From assembly GCF_012985465.1 (NCBI RefSeq), contig NZ_JAAQWN010000004.1, positions 310,001 through 374,000 on the forward strand: a DNA stretch of 64,000 bases, read 5' to 3'. The notes under the pieces are model-generated. The model ran no database searches. It saw nothing but the letters and a program-made list of their open reading frames with translations, and was not told the DNA's origin. Below, in pieces: positions 1 to 7,820 of the stretch. Position numbers and translations under genes: made by a program. Positions within the stretch are counted from its first letter, which is position 1, and every line of letters begins with the position of its first letter. Origin of the DNA: Pseudomonas sp. WS 5079. GTDB lineage: Bacteria > Pseudomonadota > Gammaproteobacteria > Pseudomonadales > Pseudomonadaceae.

Positions 1-93
1 GGCTTGATGAACCAGCAGGCCCTGGGTTGGGCGCTGGTCAGTGGGTTGATGGTTGCAGCCTTGTGGCGTTGCCTGCGGGTGCGCAACGCCTGA
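1..93 (+). CDS. C-terminal end of a membrane protein (5' end outside window)
   Basis: An open frame runs from the first base to a TGA at 91-93, giving 30 residues. A hydrophobic stretch (ALGWALVSGLMVAALW) is followed by a short basic tail. This looks like the last transmembrane helix of an inner-membrane protein such as a transporter, but the family cannot be told from so little. A REP-like hairpin follows 15 bases after the stop. Confidence 0.45.
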   Translation, partial: GLMNQQALGWALVSGLMVAALWRCLRVRNA

Positions 94-108
94 GATCGCT
101 ATCGCACC

Positions 109-150
109 GCTCCCACATTTTGATCTGTGAATACATTCAAATGTGGGAGC
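109..150. repeat. REP-like inverted repeat
   Basis: The arms GCTCCCACATTTTGAT and ATTCAAATGTGGGAGC face each other around a short loop. The sequence is the outer half of the REP palindrome found many times in this window. It lies between two convergent genes and could act as a bidirectional transcription end. Confidence 0.6.
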
Positions 151-172
151 TGGCTGCCTGCGGTTGGCCCTA

Positions 173-541
173 TCAGACAGCCCGAGCCGCCCTGACCAAC
201 CGCAACCCGGCAATCACCAACGCAAACACCGCAAAATTGGTGTTGTACAACGCCAGCGCCGGAATCCCGAACGCCAGCCCCAGCACCGCCAAGCCCCATC
301 CCGCGCGGCCGGGCAGCAAAAACGCGAGCACCGACGTGACCAGCGCCGCCCAGCCCATGACCTTGAAGTGGATCATCAGCCCCAGGTTGGCCCGCAACTG
401 GCATTCCCAGCGGCTGGCGTCCTCGGCGCAGATGCCCACCCACTGCCCATCTTCCATAAACCCATAACGGGCGCCATAACTGGCAGCCAGCCATAACGGC
501 AAGGCCAACAGCAGCAGAATCAGCGGCAAACGAGGGGACAT
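173..541 (-). CDS. small hypothetical membrane protein
   Basis: 122 residues from ATG at 541, chosen because GGAG lies at the right distance upstream. The frame stays open further up, to 628, but that part is polar and lacks a ribosome site. The chain has an N-terminal hydrophobic segment (residues 4-19), then a stretch with two Cys (about 38 and 46), then two or three more hydrophobic helices up to residue 110, ending in a basic tail. It is probably an inner-membrane protein with about four helices. No family was recognised and the neighbours give no functional hint. Confidence 0.7.
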   Translation of the reverse strand: MSPRLPLILLLLALPLWLAASYGARYGFMEDGQWVGICAEDASRWECQLRANLGLMIHFKVMGWAALVTSVLAFLLPGRAGWGLAVLGLAFGIPALALYNTNFAVFALVIAGLRLVRAARAV

Positions 542-778
542 AAGGGCACTCCGATAGGCGAAAACGGCGCCCAGCTTAATCTCCCCGGGGCCATTGGCAA
601 GGGCTGCACACAGATAACTATTCATCAAAGCGTGCCAAAGTGTATCGTCTGGCTACTATTAGCTCGATTCCTACGCTTATTTCCGATATTTAGTGCCGAT
701 GGCTGGCACTTCGGCGATAGCGCGGTGGTCATAGCCTGCGAACTTCATTCAGCACGTTTTCCTCTTAGGGATTTAGTC

Positions 779-2077
779 ATGCTCCGTTCCTTGCGCTGCG
801 CTGCCCTGTTGGGTGGCCTTTTTTTGAGTGCGTCAGCACTGGCGGTCGATGTCGATCCGGCCAGCTATGGCTACCCTTTGACCAACCCGTTCGAGGCGAC
901 CATCGCCACGACACCACCGGACCTGCGGCCGGATCTGCCATCCATCGATGACATCAACCAGTCCGACTACACCCTGACCATGCGCCCGGAGCGTGAATTC
1001 AGCCTGCCCGACAACTTCTGGCCGGTGAAGAAGCTCACCTACCGCATTGCCAAGCAAGACCGCGCCGCGCCGCTGATCTTCCTGATCGCCGGCACCGGTG
1101 CACGCTTTGACAGCAGCCTCAACGAATACCTGAAAAAGCTGTACTACAAGGCCGGCTACCATGTCGTCCAATTGTCATCGCCCACCAGCTTCGACTTCAT
1201 CAGCGCCGCCTCGCGCTTTGCCACGCCCGGCATCACCCAGGAAGACGCCGAGGACATGTACCGCGTGATGCAGGCCGTACGCGCGCAAAACGCCTCGTTG
1301 CCCGTCACCGACTTCTACCTCACCGGCTACAGCCTGGGCGCGCTGGACGCAGCGTTCGTCAGCAAGCTGGACGAAACCCGCCGCAGCTTCAACTTCAAGA
1401 AAGTGTTGCTGCTCAACCCGCCGGTCAACCTCTACACCTCCATCACCAACCTCGACAAACTGGTGCAGACCGAGGTCAAGGGCATCAACAACAGCACCAC
1501 CTTCTATGAACTGGTGTTGAACAAGCTGACCCGCTACTTCCAGCAAAAAGGCTACATCGACCTCAACGATGCCCTGCTCTACGACTTCCAGAGCTCCAAG
1601 GAGCACCTGACCAACGAGCAGATGGCGATGCTGATCGGCACCTCGTTCCGCTTCTCGGCGGCGGATATCGCCTTCACCTCGGACCTGATCAACCGCCGCG
1701 GCCTGATCATCCCACCCAAGTACCCGATTACCGAAAGCACCAGCCTCACGCCGTTCCTCAAGCGTGCGCTGCAATGTGATTTCGACTGCTACCTCACCGA
1801 ACAAGTGATCCCGATGTGGCGCGCCCGCTCCGACGGCGGCAGCCTGCTGCAACTGATCGACCAGGTCAGCCTGTACGCCCTGGAGGATTACCTGCGCGAC
1901 AGCCCGAAAATCGCCGTGATGCACAACGCCGACGACGTGATCCTCGGCCCCGGCGACCTGGGCTTCCTGCGCAAGACCTTCGGCGATCGCTTGACCGTCT
2001 ACCCACTGGGCGGCCACTGCGGCAACCTCAATTACCGCGTCAACGCCGACGCCATGCTGGAGTTCTTCCGTGGCTAA
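779..2077 (+). CDS. secreted alpha/beta-hydrolase-like protein upstream of mlaA
   Basis: 432 residues. The start at 779 is chosen because it gives a clean signal peptide (basic MLRSLRC, hydrophobic core, cleavage near ALA-VD at about residue 22); the longer frame from 632 would bury it. The fold is indicated by a nucleophile elbow GYSLGA (Ser185), an Asp in HNADDVILG (about 383) and a His in GGHCGN (413), which together form a plausible catalytic triad of an exported lipase/esterase-like enzyme. The substrate is unknown. The stop overlaps the mlaA start by 8 bases, so the two are translated together; a role at the envelope or on lipids is an inference from that coupling. Confidence 0.85.
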   Translation: MLRSLRCAALLGGLFLSASALAVDVDPASYGYPLTNPFEATIATTPPDLRPDLPSIDDINQSDYTLTMRPEREFSLPDNFWPVKKLTYRIAKQDRAAPLIFLIAGTGARFDSSLNEYLKKLYYKAGYHVVQLSSPTSFDFISAASRFATPGITQEDAEDMYRVMQAVRAQNASLPVTDFYLTGYSLGALDAAFVSKLDETRRSFNFKKVLLLNPPVNLYTSITNLDKLVQTEVKGINNSTTFYELVLNKLTRYFQQKGYIDLNDALLYDFQSSKEHLTNEQMAMLIGTSFRFSAADIAFTSDLINRRGLIIPPKYPITESTSLTPFLKRALQCDFDCYLTEQVIPMWRARSDGGSLLQLIDQVSLYALEDYLRDSPKIAVMHNADDVILGPGDLGFLRKTFGDRLTVYPLGGHCGNLNYRVNADAMLEFFRG

Positions 2078-2858
2078 ACATCTCCTGCTTCTTGCGGCCT
2101 TACTCTGCGCAGGCGTTGCCCACGCGGACAACAGCAAGGCTCACGCACCGACCGTGGTCGACCAGGATGGCTTCAAGGAGCCCTTGAGCAAACTCAAGTT
2201 CAACCCTGGCCTGGACCAGCGCGAGTTCGAGCGCTCGACCCTCAACGCCCTCAACGTCTACGACCCGCTGGAGTCGTGGAACCGTCGGGTGTACCACTTC
2301 AACTATCGCTTCGACCAATGGGTATTCCTGCCGGTGGTCGACGGTTATCGCTACGTCACCCCAAGCTTCCTGCGCACCGGTGTCAGCAACTTCTTCAACA
2401 ACCTGGGCGATGTGCCCAACCTGATGAACAGCCTGCTGCAACTCAAGGGCCACCGCTCCCTGGAAACCACCGGCCGCCTGCTGGTCAACACCACCCTCGG
2501 CATCGCCGGCCTGTGGGACCCGGCCACCGCCATGGGCCTGCCGCGCCAGAGCGAAGATTTCGGCCAGACCCTGGGCTTCTACGGCGTTCCCGGCGGCGCC
2601 TACCTGATCCTGCCGATCCTCGGCCCGTCCAACCTGCGCGACACCGGCGGCCTGTTGGTGGACTACACCGCAGAAACCCAGATCAACTACCTCAACGTCG
2701 CCGAAGTCAGCTCCAACCACCCGGAAATCTGGGCCCTGCGTGCGGTGGACAAGCGCTACCAGACGAGCTTTCGCTACGGCCAGATGAACTCGCCGTTCGA
2801 GTATGAAAAAGTGCGGTATGTGTATACCGAGTCGCGCAAGTTGCAGATTGCCGAGTAA
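2070..2858 (+). CDS. mlaA: MlaA/VacJ family outer-membrane lipid asymmetry protein
   Basis: 262 residues. Family hallmarks are DPLESWNRRVYHFN (about 65-78), FFNNLGDVPNLMNSLLQ (about 109-125), NTTLGIAGLWDPA (about 140-152) and GQTLGFYGVPGGAYLILPILGPS (about 167-190). In the family, MlaA removes misplaced phospholipids from the outer leaflet of the outer membrane and passes them to the periplasmic MlaC. The N-terminus is a signal peptide ending AHA-DN; the only Cys nearby (residue 13, in ALLCAG) does not form a proper lipobox. This protein therefore looks like a signal-peptidase-I substrate rather than the lipoprotein seen in E. coli. It overlaps the upstream hydrolase gene by 8 bases. Confidence 0.92.
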   Translation: MAKHLLLLAALLCAGVAHADNSKAHAPTVVDQDGFKEPLSKLKFNPGLDQREFERSTLNALNVYDPLESWNRRVYHFNYRFDQWVFLPVVDGYRYVTPSFLRTGVSNFFNNLGDVPNLMNSLLQLKGHRSLETTGRLLVNTTLGIAGLWDPATAMGLPRQSEDFGQTLGFYGVPGGAYLILPILGPSNLRDTGGLLVDYTAETQINYLNVAEVSSNHPEIWALRAVDKRYQTSFRYGQMNSPFEYEKVRYVYTESRKLQIAE

Positions 2859-3066
2859 CCTGTAGCCATCGCAGGCCGCGGCTGTTCGCAGCCCGGCCCT
2901 GCCCCCGAGGTCAATGGAACATCCTTGCATCCCGCCCACTTATCTAAACGCGTTATTCCTACGAATCTCATCCATTAAGCCAAGGCTTATCTATCGCCCC
3001 CCTTCAAACTACTTTTATAGTTAATCATCACAACAAAACCTGATTAACATCTGAAATAAAAGAAGT
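2859..3066. other. AT-rich intergenic region upstream of the hrp box
   Basis: No convincing gene. Base composition shifts to AT-rich from about 2940 on, unlike the flanking core genes, and stays lower in GC through the next two genes. A minus-strand frame at 3021-3212 lacks any coding character. The stretch ends at the HrpL-type promoter. Confidence 0.5.
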
Positions 3067-3094
3067 GGAACCACACGACATCGCCCACCACTTA
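3067..3094 (+). promoter_or_regulatory. hrp box (HrpL/RspL-type ECF sigma promoter)
   Basis: GGAACC (3067-3072), a 15-base spacer, then CCACTTA (3088-3094). This matches every fixed base of the Pseudomonas hrp box GGAACC-N15/16-CCACNNA, used by the ECF sigma factor HrpL to drive type III secretion genes and effectors. It sits 76 bases before the ATG of the next gene, which leaves a leader of about 70 bases. A second full match precedes the next gene. Confidence 0.85.
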
Positions 3095-3170
3095 AATCAA
3101 GAAAGTTAACAGCTGTCGCCTTGCGCCCATTAAATTCCAGCACTAAAAACCCAGTAAGAAGGATACGCTT

Positions 3171-4217
3171 ATGGACATCAGATTTTTTACCGGGCTCGGT
3201 ATTATTCAGCAATTACTATCCAACCAAGTTTGCAACATAAACACCACCACTAGCCAGGCAACATGTCCTGAGCGTTCAACTCCTGAGACTCTTCTACCGC
3301 CAGCCTTGGGAGATCTCGACAGCGCGACGCGCCCCACCGCGGCAACCGGTCGACCAGCAGGAGATCGCCGAACGGCGGAGCAAATCATCAATGCCAACCC
3401 CACTCTTAAACACCTGGAAATGCGACCAAGTATTTACCGACGTGGCCCAGAGCACAGACCCCTGCCCGAAGCCTACAAGCAAGGTATCTACAAACATACC
3501 GGCGACTGGACAATCGCCAACAAGGACCCGCAAGCCCGCGCCGATGCGGCTTACAATGCTGCGCGCCTGTTCAACTTCATTGACTCCAAAGACGCGCATG
3601 CCGTACTGGCAAGCCAACACAACGATGGTTTTCTCAGTGGTTATTCTGGTAACGAACAGATTGTACCGTTCAAGAAACAACACCCAGACGAAGCGATCTA
3701 CCCTCCATTTCGTGAACCATCCATCCGAAAGGACTCCGAACACGCGCTGCTCACAAAATTTATCGAACATGGCTACGCCAGCCTGGAGTTCAAAGGTGAG
3801 CAGCAGATTTATGTAAGGCCAACCCACGCCACGGGGCGACCCCGTGGCGATCATCGAAGCTCCGAGGATATCTTGAGGGACAATCCATTACTTGCTACAG
3901 CAGATCGGATTGTCAACGCACTGGTTAAATCCGGCGAAAACCTTAAAGAACTTCAGAAACATATCGGAGACTGGAGTAAAAATAACAAAGACCCTGAGGC
4001 ACGGGCAGATGCAGCGTACAACCTGGCCTATATAGCCAACTACATTGGCAACCTAAACAAATCGACTACAGATATTAGTCTAAAGCTTCCAGATTTTAAT
4101 CGGGGTAAGGTGTGGGCCCAAAACGACGCCGCAGATAAGAGCTATTTGCTTCAAGTAACCTTAAAGCATGGCTATGAGTTACTCAACTCATCCACAGCGC
4201 CGAACGAAACCCCTTAA
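3171..4217 (+). CDS. putative HrpL-dependent secreted protein with two copies of an unrecognised domain
   Basis: 348 residues from ATG 3171, with AAGGA 7 bases upstream. The first 50 residues are polar and rich in Thr, Ser, Gln and Pro with Ile at position 3, as in type III secretion signals, although Asp2 is atypical. Then come two copies of one domain, roughly 58-206 and 219-338. Each has GRPxGDxR (60-66; 222-228), a short helix IxxxNPxL, GDWxxxNKDPxARADAAYNxA (111-131; 266-286), then a closing segment LLxxFIEHGYASL (193-205) or LLQVTLKHGYELL (326-338). No catalytic motif, membrane helix or known effector family was recognised. The perfect hrp box upstream suggests a type III effector or accessory protein; this is inference. 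Base composition is AT-richer than the neighbours, suggesting acquisition. Confidence 0.8.
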   Translation: MDIRFFTGLGIIQQLLSNQVCNINTTTSQATCPERSTPETLLPPALGDLDSATRPTAATGRPAGDRRTAEQIINANPTLKHLEMRPSIYRRGPEHRPLPEAYKQGIYKHTGDWTIANKDPQARADAAYNAARLFNFIDSKDAHAVLASQHNDGFLSGYSGNEQIVPFKKQHPDEAIYPPFREPSIRKDSEHALLTKFIEHGYASLEFKGEQQIYVRPTHATGRPRGDHRSSEDILRDNPLLATADRIVNALVKSGENLKELQKHIGDWSKNNKDPEARADAAYNLAYIANYIGNLNKSTTDISLKLPDFNRGKVWAQNDAADKSYLLQVTLKHGYELLNSSTAPNETP

Positions 4218-4262
4218 ATACCATCCACCCCGCACCTTACCGAGCGACGCCCCCCACCACCA

Positions 4263-4291
4263 GGAACCATTTCGTACCTGTTTGCCACTTA
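4263..4291 (+). promoter_or_regulatory. second hrp box
   Basis: GGAACC (4263-4268), a 16-base spacer, then CCACTTA (4285-4291), again matching all fixed positions of the HrpL promoter. It lies 45 bases after the stop of the upstream paralog and 86 bases before the ATG at 4378, so this gene has its own promoter. The position also rules out the longer reading frame opening at 4168, whose start would be upstream of the promoter. Confidence 0.85.
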
Positions 4292-4377
4292 AAACCCAGG
4301 CACACGCGCAGGTCAGCCTGACACAAAACAGGCTGACTTCCCGCTACCCACCTCGAACTTTCCAGTGGAACTTCAAC

Positions 4378-4848
4378 ATGACGATATCGGTTTCCCAACC
4401 CCCCATCACGGCACCCAGCACCCCCGCTACTCCCGCCACAGAGTCCCAAGTCTCAACAAAACCTTCTCTGGACGCCCCCAGAGGCGCCTATGGTCGACCG
4501 GCCGGCGATGATCGCAGCGCAGGACAAATCTTCAAGGACACGCCGATCCTCAAGGACATCCTCAAGCAAGACGGTCCTTTCGCGAGCAACTTCATCAATC
4601 AGCTCAAGCAGCAAACCGGCGATTGGGGCGCAGCCAATCGAAACCCCGACTCACGCGCCAACGCCGCCTATAACCTGGCGCAAGTGGCAACCTACATTGA
4701 TGGCCGCGAAGGCTTGGAGCGTCAGGGCCCGAGCCAGCAGAGCGATCAGCACGTTCAGGGTTTCGGCCAGTTCGGCAGTGTTTCAGCAGGCTCGGAAGCG
4801 CAACTGCTCAAGGCATTCAGCGAAAAAGGCTACAGCGCGTTGCAATAG
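4378..4848 (+). CDS. putative HrpL-dependent secreted protein, single-domain paralog of the upstream gene
   Basis: 156 residues from ATG 4378. Residues 1-35 are rich in Ser, Thr, Pro and Gln with no acidic residue before Glu22 and Ile at position 3, a typical type III secretion signal pattern. Residues 37-156 are a third copy of the domain in the preceding gene: GRPAGDDRS (39-47), a helix IFKDTPIL, then TGDWGAANRNPDSRANAAYN (80-99), a Gly/Gln-rich loop, and LLKAFSEKGYSAL (143-155). No known family was recognised. It carries its own hrp box. The gene ends 3 bases before the convergent DUF808 gene. A type III effector or accessory role is inference from promoter and N-terminus. Confidence 0.8.
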   Translation: MTISVSQPPITAPSTPATPATESQVSTKPSLDAPRGAYGRPAGDDRSAGQIFKDTPILKDILKQDGPFASNFINQLKQQTGDWGAANRNPDSRANAAYNLAQVATYIDGREGLERQGPSQQSDQHVQGFGQFGSVSAGSEAQLLKAFSEKGYSALQ

Positions 4849-4851
4849 CAC

Positions 4852-5766
4852 CTAACCCCTCAAGGCACGCCACGCCTTGCTCGCCACCGACACCAGCGCC
4901 AGCACCACCGCCCCGGCGATGATCCCCGCGATGGCATTGAGCAAGGTCGGCATCAACCAGCTGATGCCACCGATGCTCTGACTCACACTCTCAATCCAGT
5001 GATGCACCACCGGCACGCCGTGGGTCAGGATGCCGCCACCGACCATGAACATCGCCGCCGTGCCGATCACCGACAGGCTTTTCATCATGTACGGTGTGGT
5101 TCGTACAAACCCGTTGCCGATATCGCGCACCAGTTGGCCGGGCTTTTGCGCCATCCACAGGCCCAGGTCGTCGAGCTTGACGATACCGGCGACCAGGCCG
5201 TACACGCCGATGGTCATGACCAGAGCGATGCCCGACAGCACGATCACTTGCTGCATCAACGGTGCATCAGCCACGGTGCCCAGGGTGATGGCGATGATTT
5301 CGGCAGAGAGGATAAAGTCGGTGCGGATCGCGCCCTTGATCTTGTCTTTCTCGAACGCCACCAGGTCGGTTGCGGGGTCGGCCACGGCTTCGACCAACTG
5401 GGCATGTGCAGCCTGATCATCGGCCTTGCTGTGCAGGAATTTATGGGCGAGTTTTTCAAAGCCTTCGAAACACAGATAAGCGCCGCCGAGCATCAACAGT
5501 GGCGTGACCGCCCATGGCGCGAAGGCGCTGATCAATAGCGCGGCGGGAACCAGGATCAGCTTGTTGATAAACGAGCCCTTGGCAACGGCCCACACCACCG
5601 GGATTTCCCGCTCGGCGCGTACACCAGAAACCTGCTGCGCATTGAGCGCCAAGTCATCCCCCAGCACCCCGGCGGTTTTCTTGGCGGCCATTTTGGTCAT
5701 CAAGGCCACGTCATCGAGGACGGCGGCGATGTCATCGATCAATACCAACAAGCTGCTTCCTGCCAT
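4852..5766 (-). CDS. DUF808 (YedI-like) inner-membrane protein
   Basis: 304 residues. The start [21 protein letters not shown] and the following [21 protein letters not shown] region are characteristic of the DUF808/YedI family. Several hydrophobic helices follow (about 68-100, 150-185, 215-245, 270-295), so it sits in the inner membrane. The biochemical role is unknown. It is divergent from the tetR-type gene across 134 bases and convergent with the preceding hrp-box gene. Confidence 0.9.
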   Translation of the reverse strand: MAGSSLLVLIDDIAAVLDDVALMTKMAAKKTAGVLGDDLALNAQQVSGVRAEREIPVVWAVAKGSFINKLILVPAALLISAFAPWAVTPLLMLGGAYLCFEGFEKLAHKFLHSKADDQAAHAQLVEAVADPATDLVAFEKDKIKGAIRTDFILSAEIIAITLGTVADAPLMQQVIVLSGIALVMTIGVYGLVAGIVKLDDLGLWMAQKPGQLVRDIGNGFVRTTPYMMKSLSVIGTAAMFMVGGGILTHGVPVVHHWIESVSQSIGGISWLMPTLLNAIAGIIAGAVVLALVSVASKAWRALRG

Positions 5767-5900
5767 GAATCGGACGTCCTAAATGTGGGATATTTCGCAG
5801 CATAGCGTGGTACAAAGCGTCGCGGGCAGATTCTTGAGGCGCGCGGATCGCCGGTGCTACCATGCGCAACCGCCTGTCCTGGCAAGGAATCATCTGGTCT

Positions 5901-6506
5901 ATGAGCACCATTCGCGAGCGCAACAAAGAACTGATCCTGCGGGCTGCCAGCGAGGAGTTTGCCGACAAGGGCTTCGCCGCGACCAAAACCAGCGACATCG
6001 CCGCCAAGGCCGGGCTGCCCAAGCCCAACGTTTATTACTACTTCAAGTCCAAGGACAACCTCTACCGCGAGGTGCTCGAAAGCATCATCGAGCCAATCCT
6101 GGCCGCCTCCACTCCCTTCAACCCGGACGGCGACCCCAAGCAGGTGCTGAGCGGCTATATCCGCTCGAAAATCAGCATCTCCCGCGACCTGCCCTTTGCC
6201 TCGAAAGTGTTCGCCAGCGAAATCATGCACGGCGCCCCGCACCTGAGCCCCGAGCAGGTGCAGCAACTCAACGCCCAGGCCAAGCACAATATCGATTGCA
6301 TCCAGAGCTGGGTCGATCGCGGCCTGATCGCCGCCATTGATCCTCATCACCTGATGTTCAGCATCTGGGCAGCGACCCAGACCTATGCGGACTTTGACTG
6401 GCAGATCTCGGCGGTGACCGGCAAGGCCAAGCTGGATGAGGCCGATTATGAAGCGGCGGCGCAGACGATTATTCGGTTGGTGTTGAAGGGGTGTGAGCCG
6501 GACTGA
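5901..6506 (+). CDS. TetR/AcrR family transcriptional regulator, RutR-like
   Basis: 201 residues from ATG 5901, preceded by AAGGAAT. Residues 1-60 form the TetR helix-turn-helix (ASEEFADKGFAATKTSDIAAKAGLPKPNVYYYF, about 14-46). The C-terminal ligand domain (FNPDGDPKQVLSGYI ... MHGAPHL ... HHLMFSIWAATQTYADF) resembles the RutR group, in which members sense small molecules such as pyrimidines. No pyrimidine-degradation genes are nearby, so the ligand is unknown. The divergent DUF808 gene is a possible target. Confidence 0.88.
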   Translation: MSTIRERNKELILRAASEEFADKGFAATKTSDIAAKAGLPKPNVYYYFKSKDNLYREVLESIIEPILAASTPFNPDGDPKQVLSGYIRSKISISRDLPFASKVFASEIMHGAPHLSPEQVQQLNAQAKHNIDCIQSWVDRGLIAAIDPHHLMFSIWAATQTYADFDWQISAVTGKAKLDEADYEAAAQTIIRLVLKGCEPD

Positions 6507-6530
6507 TGGACTGTGGTGTGGCCAAGATTC

Positions 6531-6620
6531 GCGAGCAAGCCCGCTCCCACACTAGATCTGTGCCAGACACAAAATGTATGAACAACAAAGATCCCATGTG
6601 GGAGCGGGCTTGCTCGCGAA
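6531..6620. repeat. REP pair (BIME) upstream of the RAYT gene
   Basis: Two inverted REP units, GCGAGCAAGCCCGCTCCCAC and GTGGGAGCGGGCTTGCTCGC, face each other around about 50 bases. Together with the copy after the RAYT gene they bracket it, as is usual for REP/RAYT units. Confidence 0.85.
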
Positions 6621-6716
6621 AGTGCCCTCCCAGACACATCCTGCCAAAAGCCTGCCCATCAGCCTCAAGCTCCCCGATCTAGCCTCTCAAGACCCCATCT
6701 GAAGAGAGGCAACGGA

Positions 6717-7175
6717 ATGCCTGATCGAGCCACCTCACACCGCCTACGCATCGGGCGGTTCAGCGAAACCAACCACATCTACCTGATCACCACCAACACC
6801 CACGAACGCACACCAATCTTCAGCGATTTCCATCTCGGCCGCCTGGTGGTCTGGCAGTTCAGGCTCGCCCAATATCAAGGGCTGGCGCACTCTCTGGCCT
6901 GGGTGGTGATGCCCGACCATTTCCACTGGTTGATCCAACTGCAAAAAGGTTCGCTGGGTGACTTGATGTGCCAGGTGAAATCCAAAAGCACTCGCTCAGT
7001 CAATGGCACCACTGCCCGCAAGGGGAGGCTTTGGCAAACCAGCTTTCATGATCGCGCGCTGCGTAGGGAAGATGATCTAGTGAAGATGGCCAGGTATGTG
7101 GTGGCCAATCCATTGAGGGCGGGGTTGGTGGAGAGGATTGGCGACTATCCGTTGTGGGATGCAATTTGGGTTTAG
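6717..7175 (+). CDS. REP-associated tyrosine transposase (RAYT)
   Basis: 152 residues, the usual size of a RAYT. It belongs to the Y1/HUH-like family: the metal-binding HxH is in MPDHFHWL (His68, His70), the WQ motif is at 106-107 in GRLWQTSFHD, and the catalytic Tyr127 is in ARYVVANPLRAGLV. RAYTs are single-copy, domesticated relatives of IS200/IS605 transposases thought to spread REP sequences. All motif residues look intact. REP palindromes lie on both sides (6531-6620 and 7199-7263). Confidence 0.93.
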   Translation: MPDRATSHRLRIGRFSETNHIYLITTNTHERTPIFSDFHLGRLVVWQFRLAQYQGLAHSLAWVVMPDHFHWLIQLQKGSLGDLMCQVKSKSTRSVNGTTARKGRLWQTSFHDRALRREDDLVKMARYVVANPLRAGLVERIGDYPLWDAIWV

Positions 7176-7198
7176 ATTCAAGACCGAGTCGGCCCTAT

Positions 7199-7263
7199 CG
7201 CGAGCAAGCCCGCTCCCACATTTTGACCGTGTTCACAGGTCAAAACGCGGGCTTGCTCGCGAT
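7199..7263. repeat. REP pair downstream of the RAYT gene
   Basis: TCGCGAGCAAGCCCGCTCCC is followed by its inverted partner GCGGGCTTGCTCGCGA. The second unit has lost the outer GTGGGA, so the hairpin is asymmetrical. It completes the REP-RAYT-REP arrangement. Confidence 0.8.
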
Positions 7264-7287
7264 GAGGTTCTTACAAGCCCGGAGAAA

Positions 7288-7728
7288 TCAAGCACTCACC
7301 CCCGCATCCGCCAACAACCCCACCCCTTCAATCGCGCTGATCGCGCACTGCTCATCAATATCCGACGTATCCCCACTGATCCCGATCGCCCCCAGCACCA
7401 CCCCCGCCTGATCCCGAATCAACACCCCGCCCGGCGCCGGCACCACGCCGCCCTGCCCCAGGCTGTTCAGTGCAGCGATAAATGCCGGCCGTTGCTGGGC
7501 ATCCAGCGCCAGCAAACGCGAGCCCTTGCCCAGGGCAATCGCGCCCCAGGCCTTGCCGATAGCAATTTGCGGGCGCAGCAGGCTGGCGCCGTCTTCCCGT
7601 TGCAGGGTGATCAGGTGCCCGCCGCTGTCGAGCACTGCGATGGTCAGCGGTGCAGCGGCAATGGTGCGGCCTGCGGTGATGGCCTGGCTGACCAGGTTGA
7701 CTGCGACTTTCAAGGTTAGAGCGCTCAT
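7288..7728 (-). CDS. HbpS/GlcG family protein divergent from gcl
   Basis: 146 residues from ATG 7728, preceded by AAGGA. The sequence fits the GlcG/HbpS family (DUF336): PLTIAVLDSGGHLITLQREDGA (about 28-49), a Gly/Pro-rich turn GGVVPAPGGVLI (about 94-105), and GAIGISGDTSDIDEQCA (about 112-128). GlcG-type genes are found beside glycolate/glyoxylate genes in many bacteria; the molecular role is unclear and HbpS-type relatives bind haem. It shares a 268-base divergent region with the glyoxylate operon. Confidence 0.9.
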   Translation of the reverse strand: MSALTLKVAVNLVSQAITAGRTIAAAPLTIAVLDSGGHLITLQREDGASLLRPQIAIGKAWGAIALGKGSRLLALDAQQRPAFIAALNSLGQGGVVPAPGGVLIRDQAGVVLGAIGISGDTSDIDEQCAISAIEGVGLLADAGVSA

Positions 7729-7820
7729 GGGTGCCGTCCTTATCTTGTTATTGAGAAAGCCTTGGGGCTCTGATTGATCAGAAGCCGGATGCAACAAATA
7801 GAACACAATAGATTTATTTT

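Noticed and set aside
3021-3212. Minus-strand frame of 63 codons before the first hrp-box gene
   Set aside because: It overlaps the hrp box and the start of the 348-residue gene, with no coding pattern.
4168-4377. Upstream extension of the second hrp-box gene
   Set aside because: The extension overlaps the preceding gene and begins upstream of the promoter at 4263; the ATG at 4378 gives a better N-terminus.
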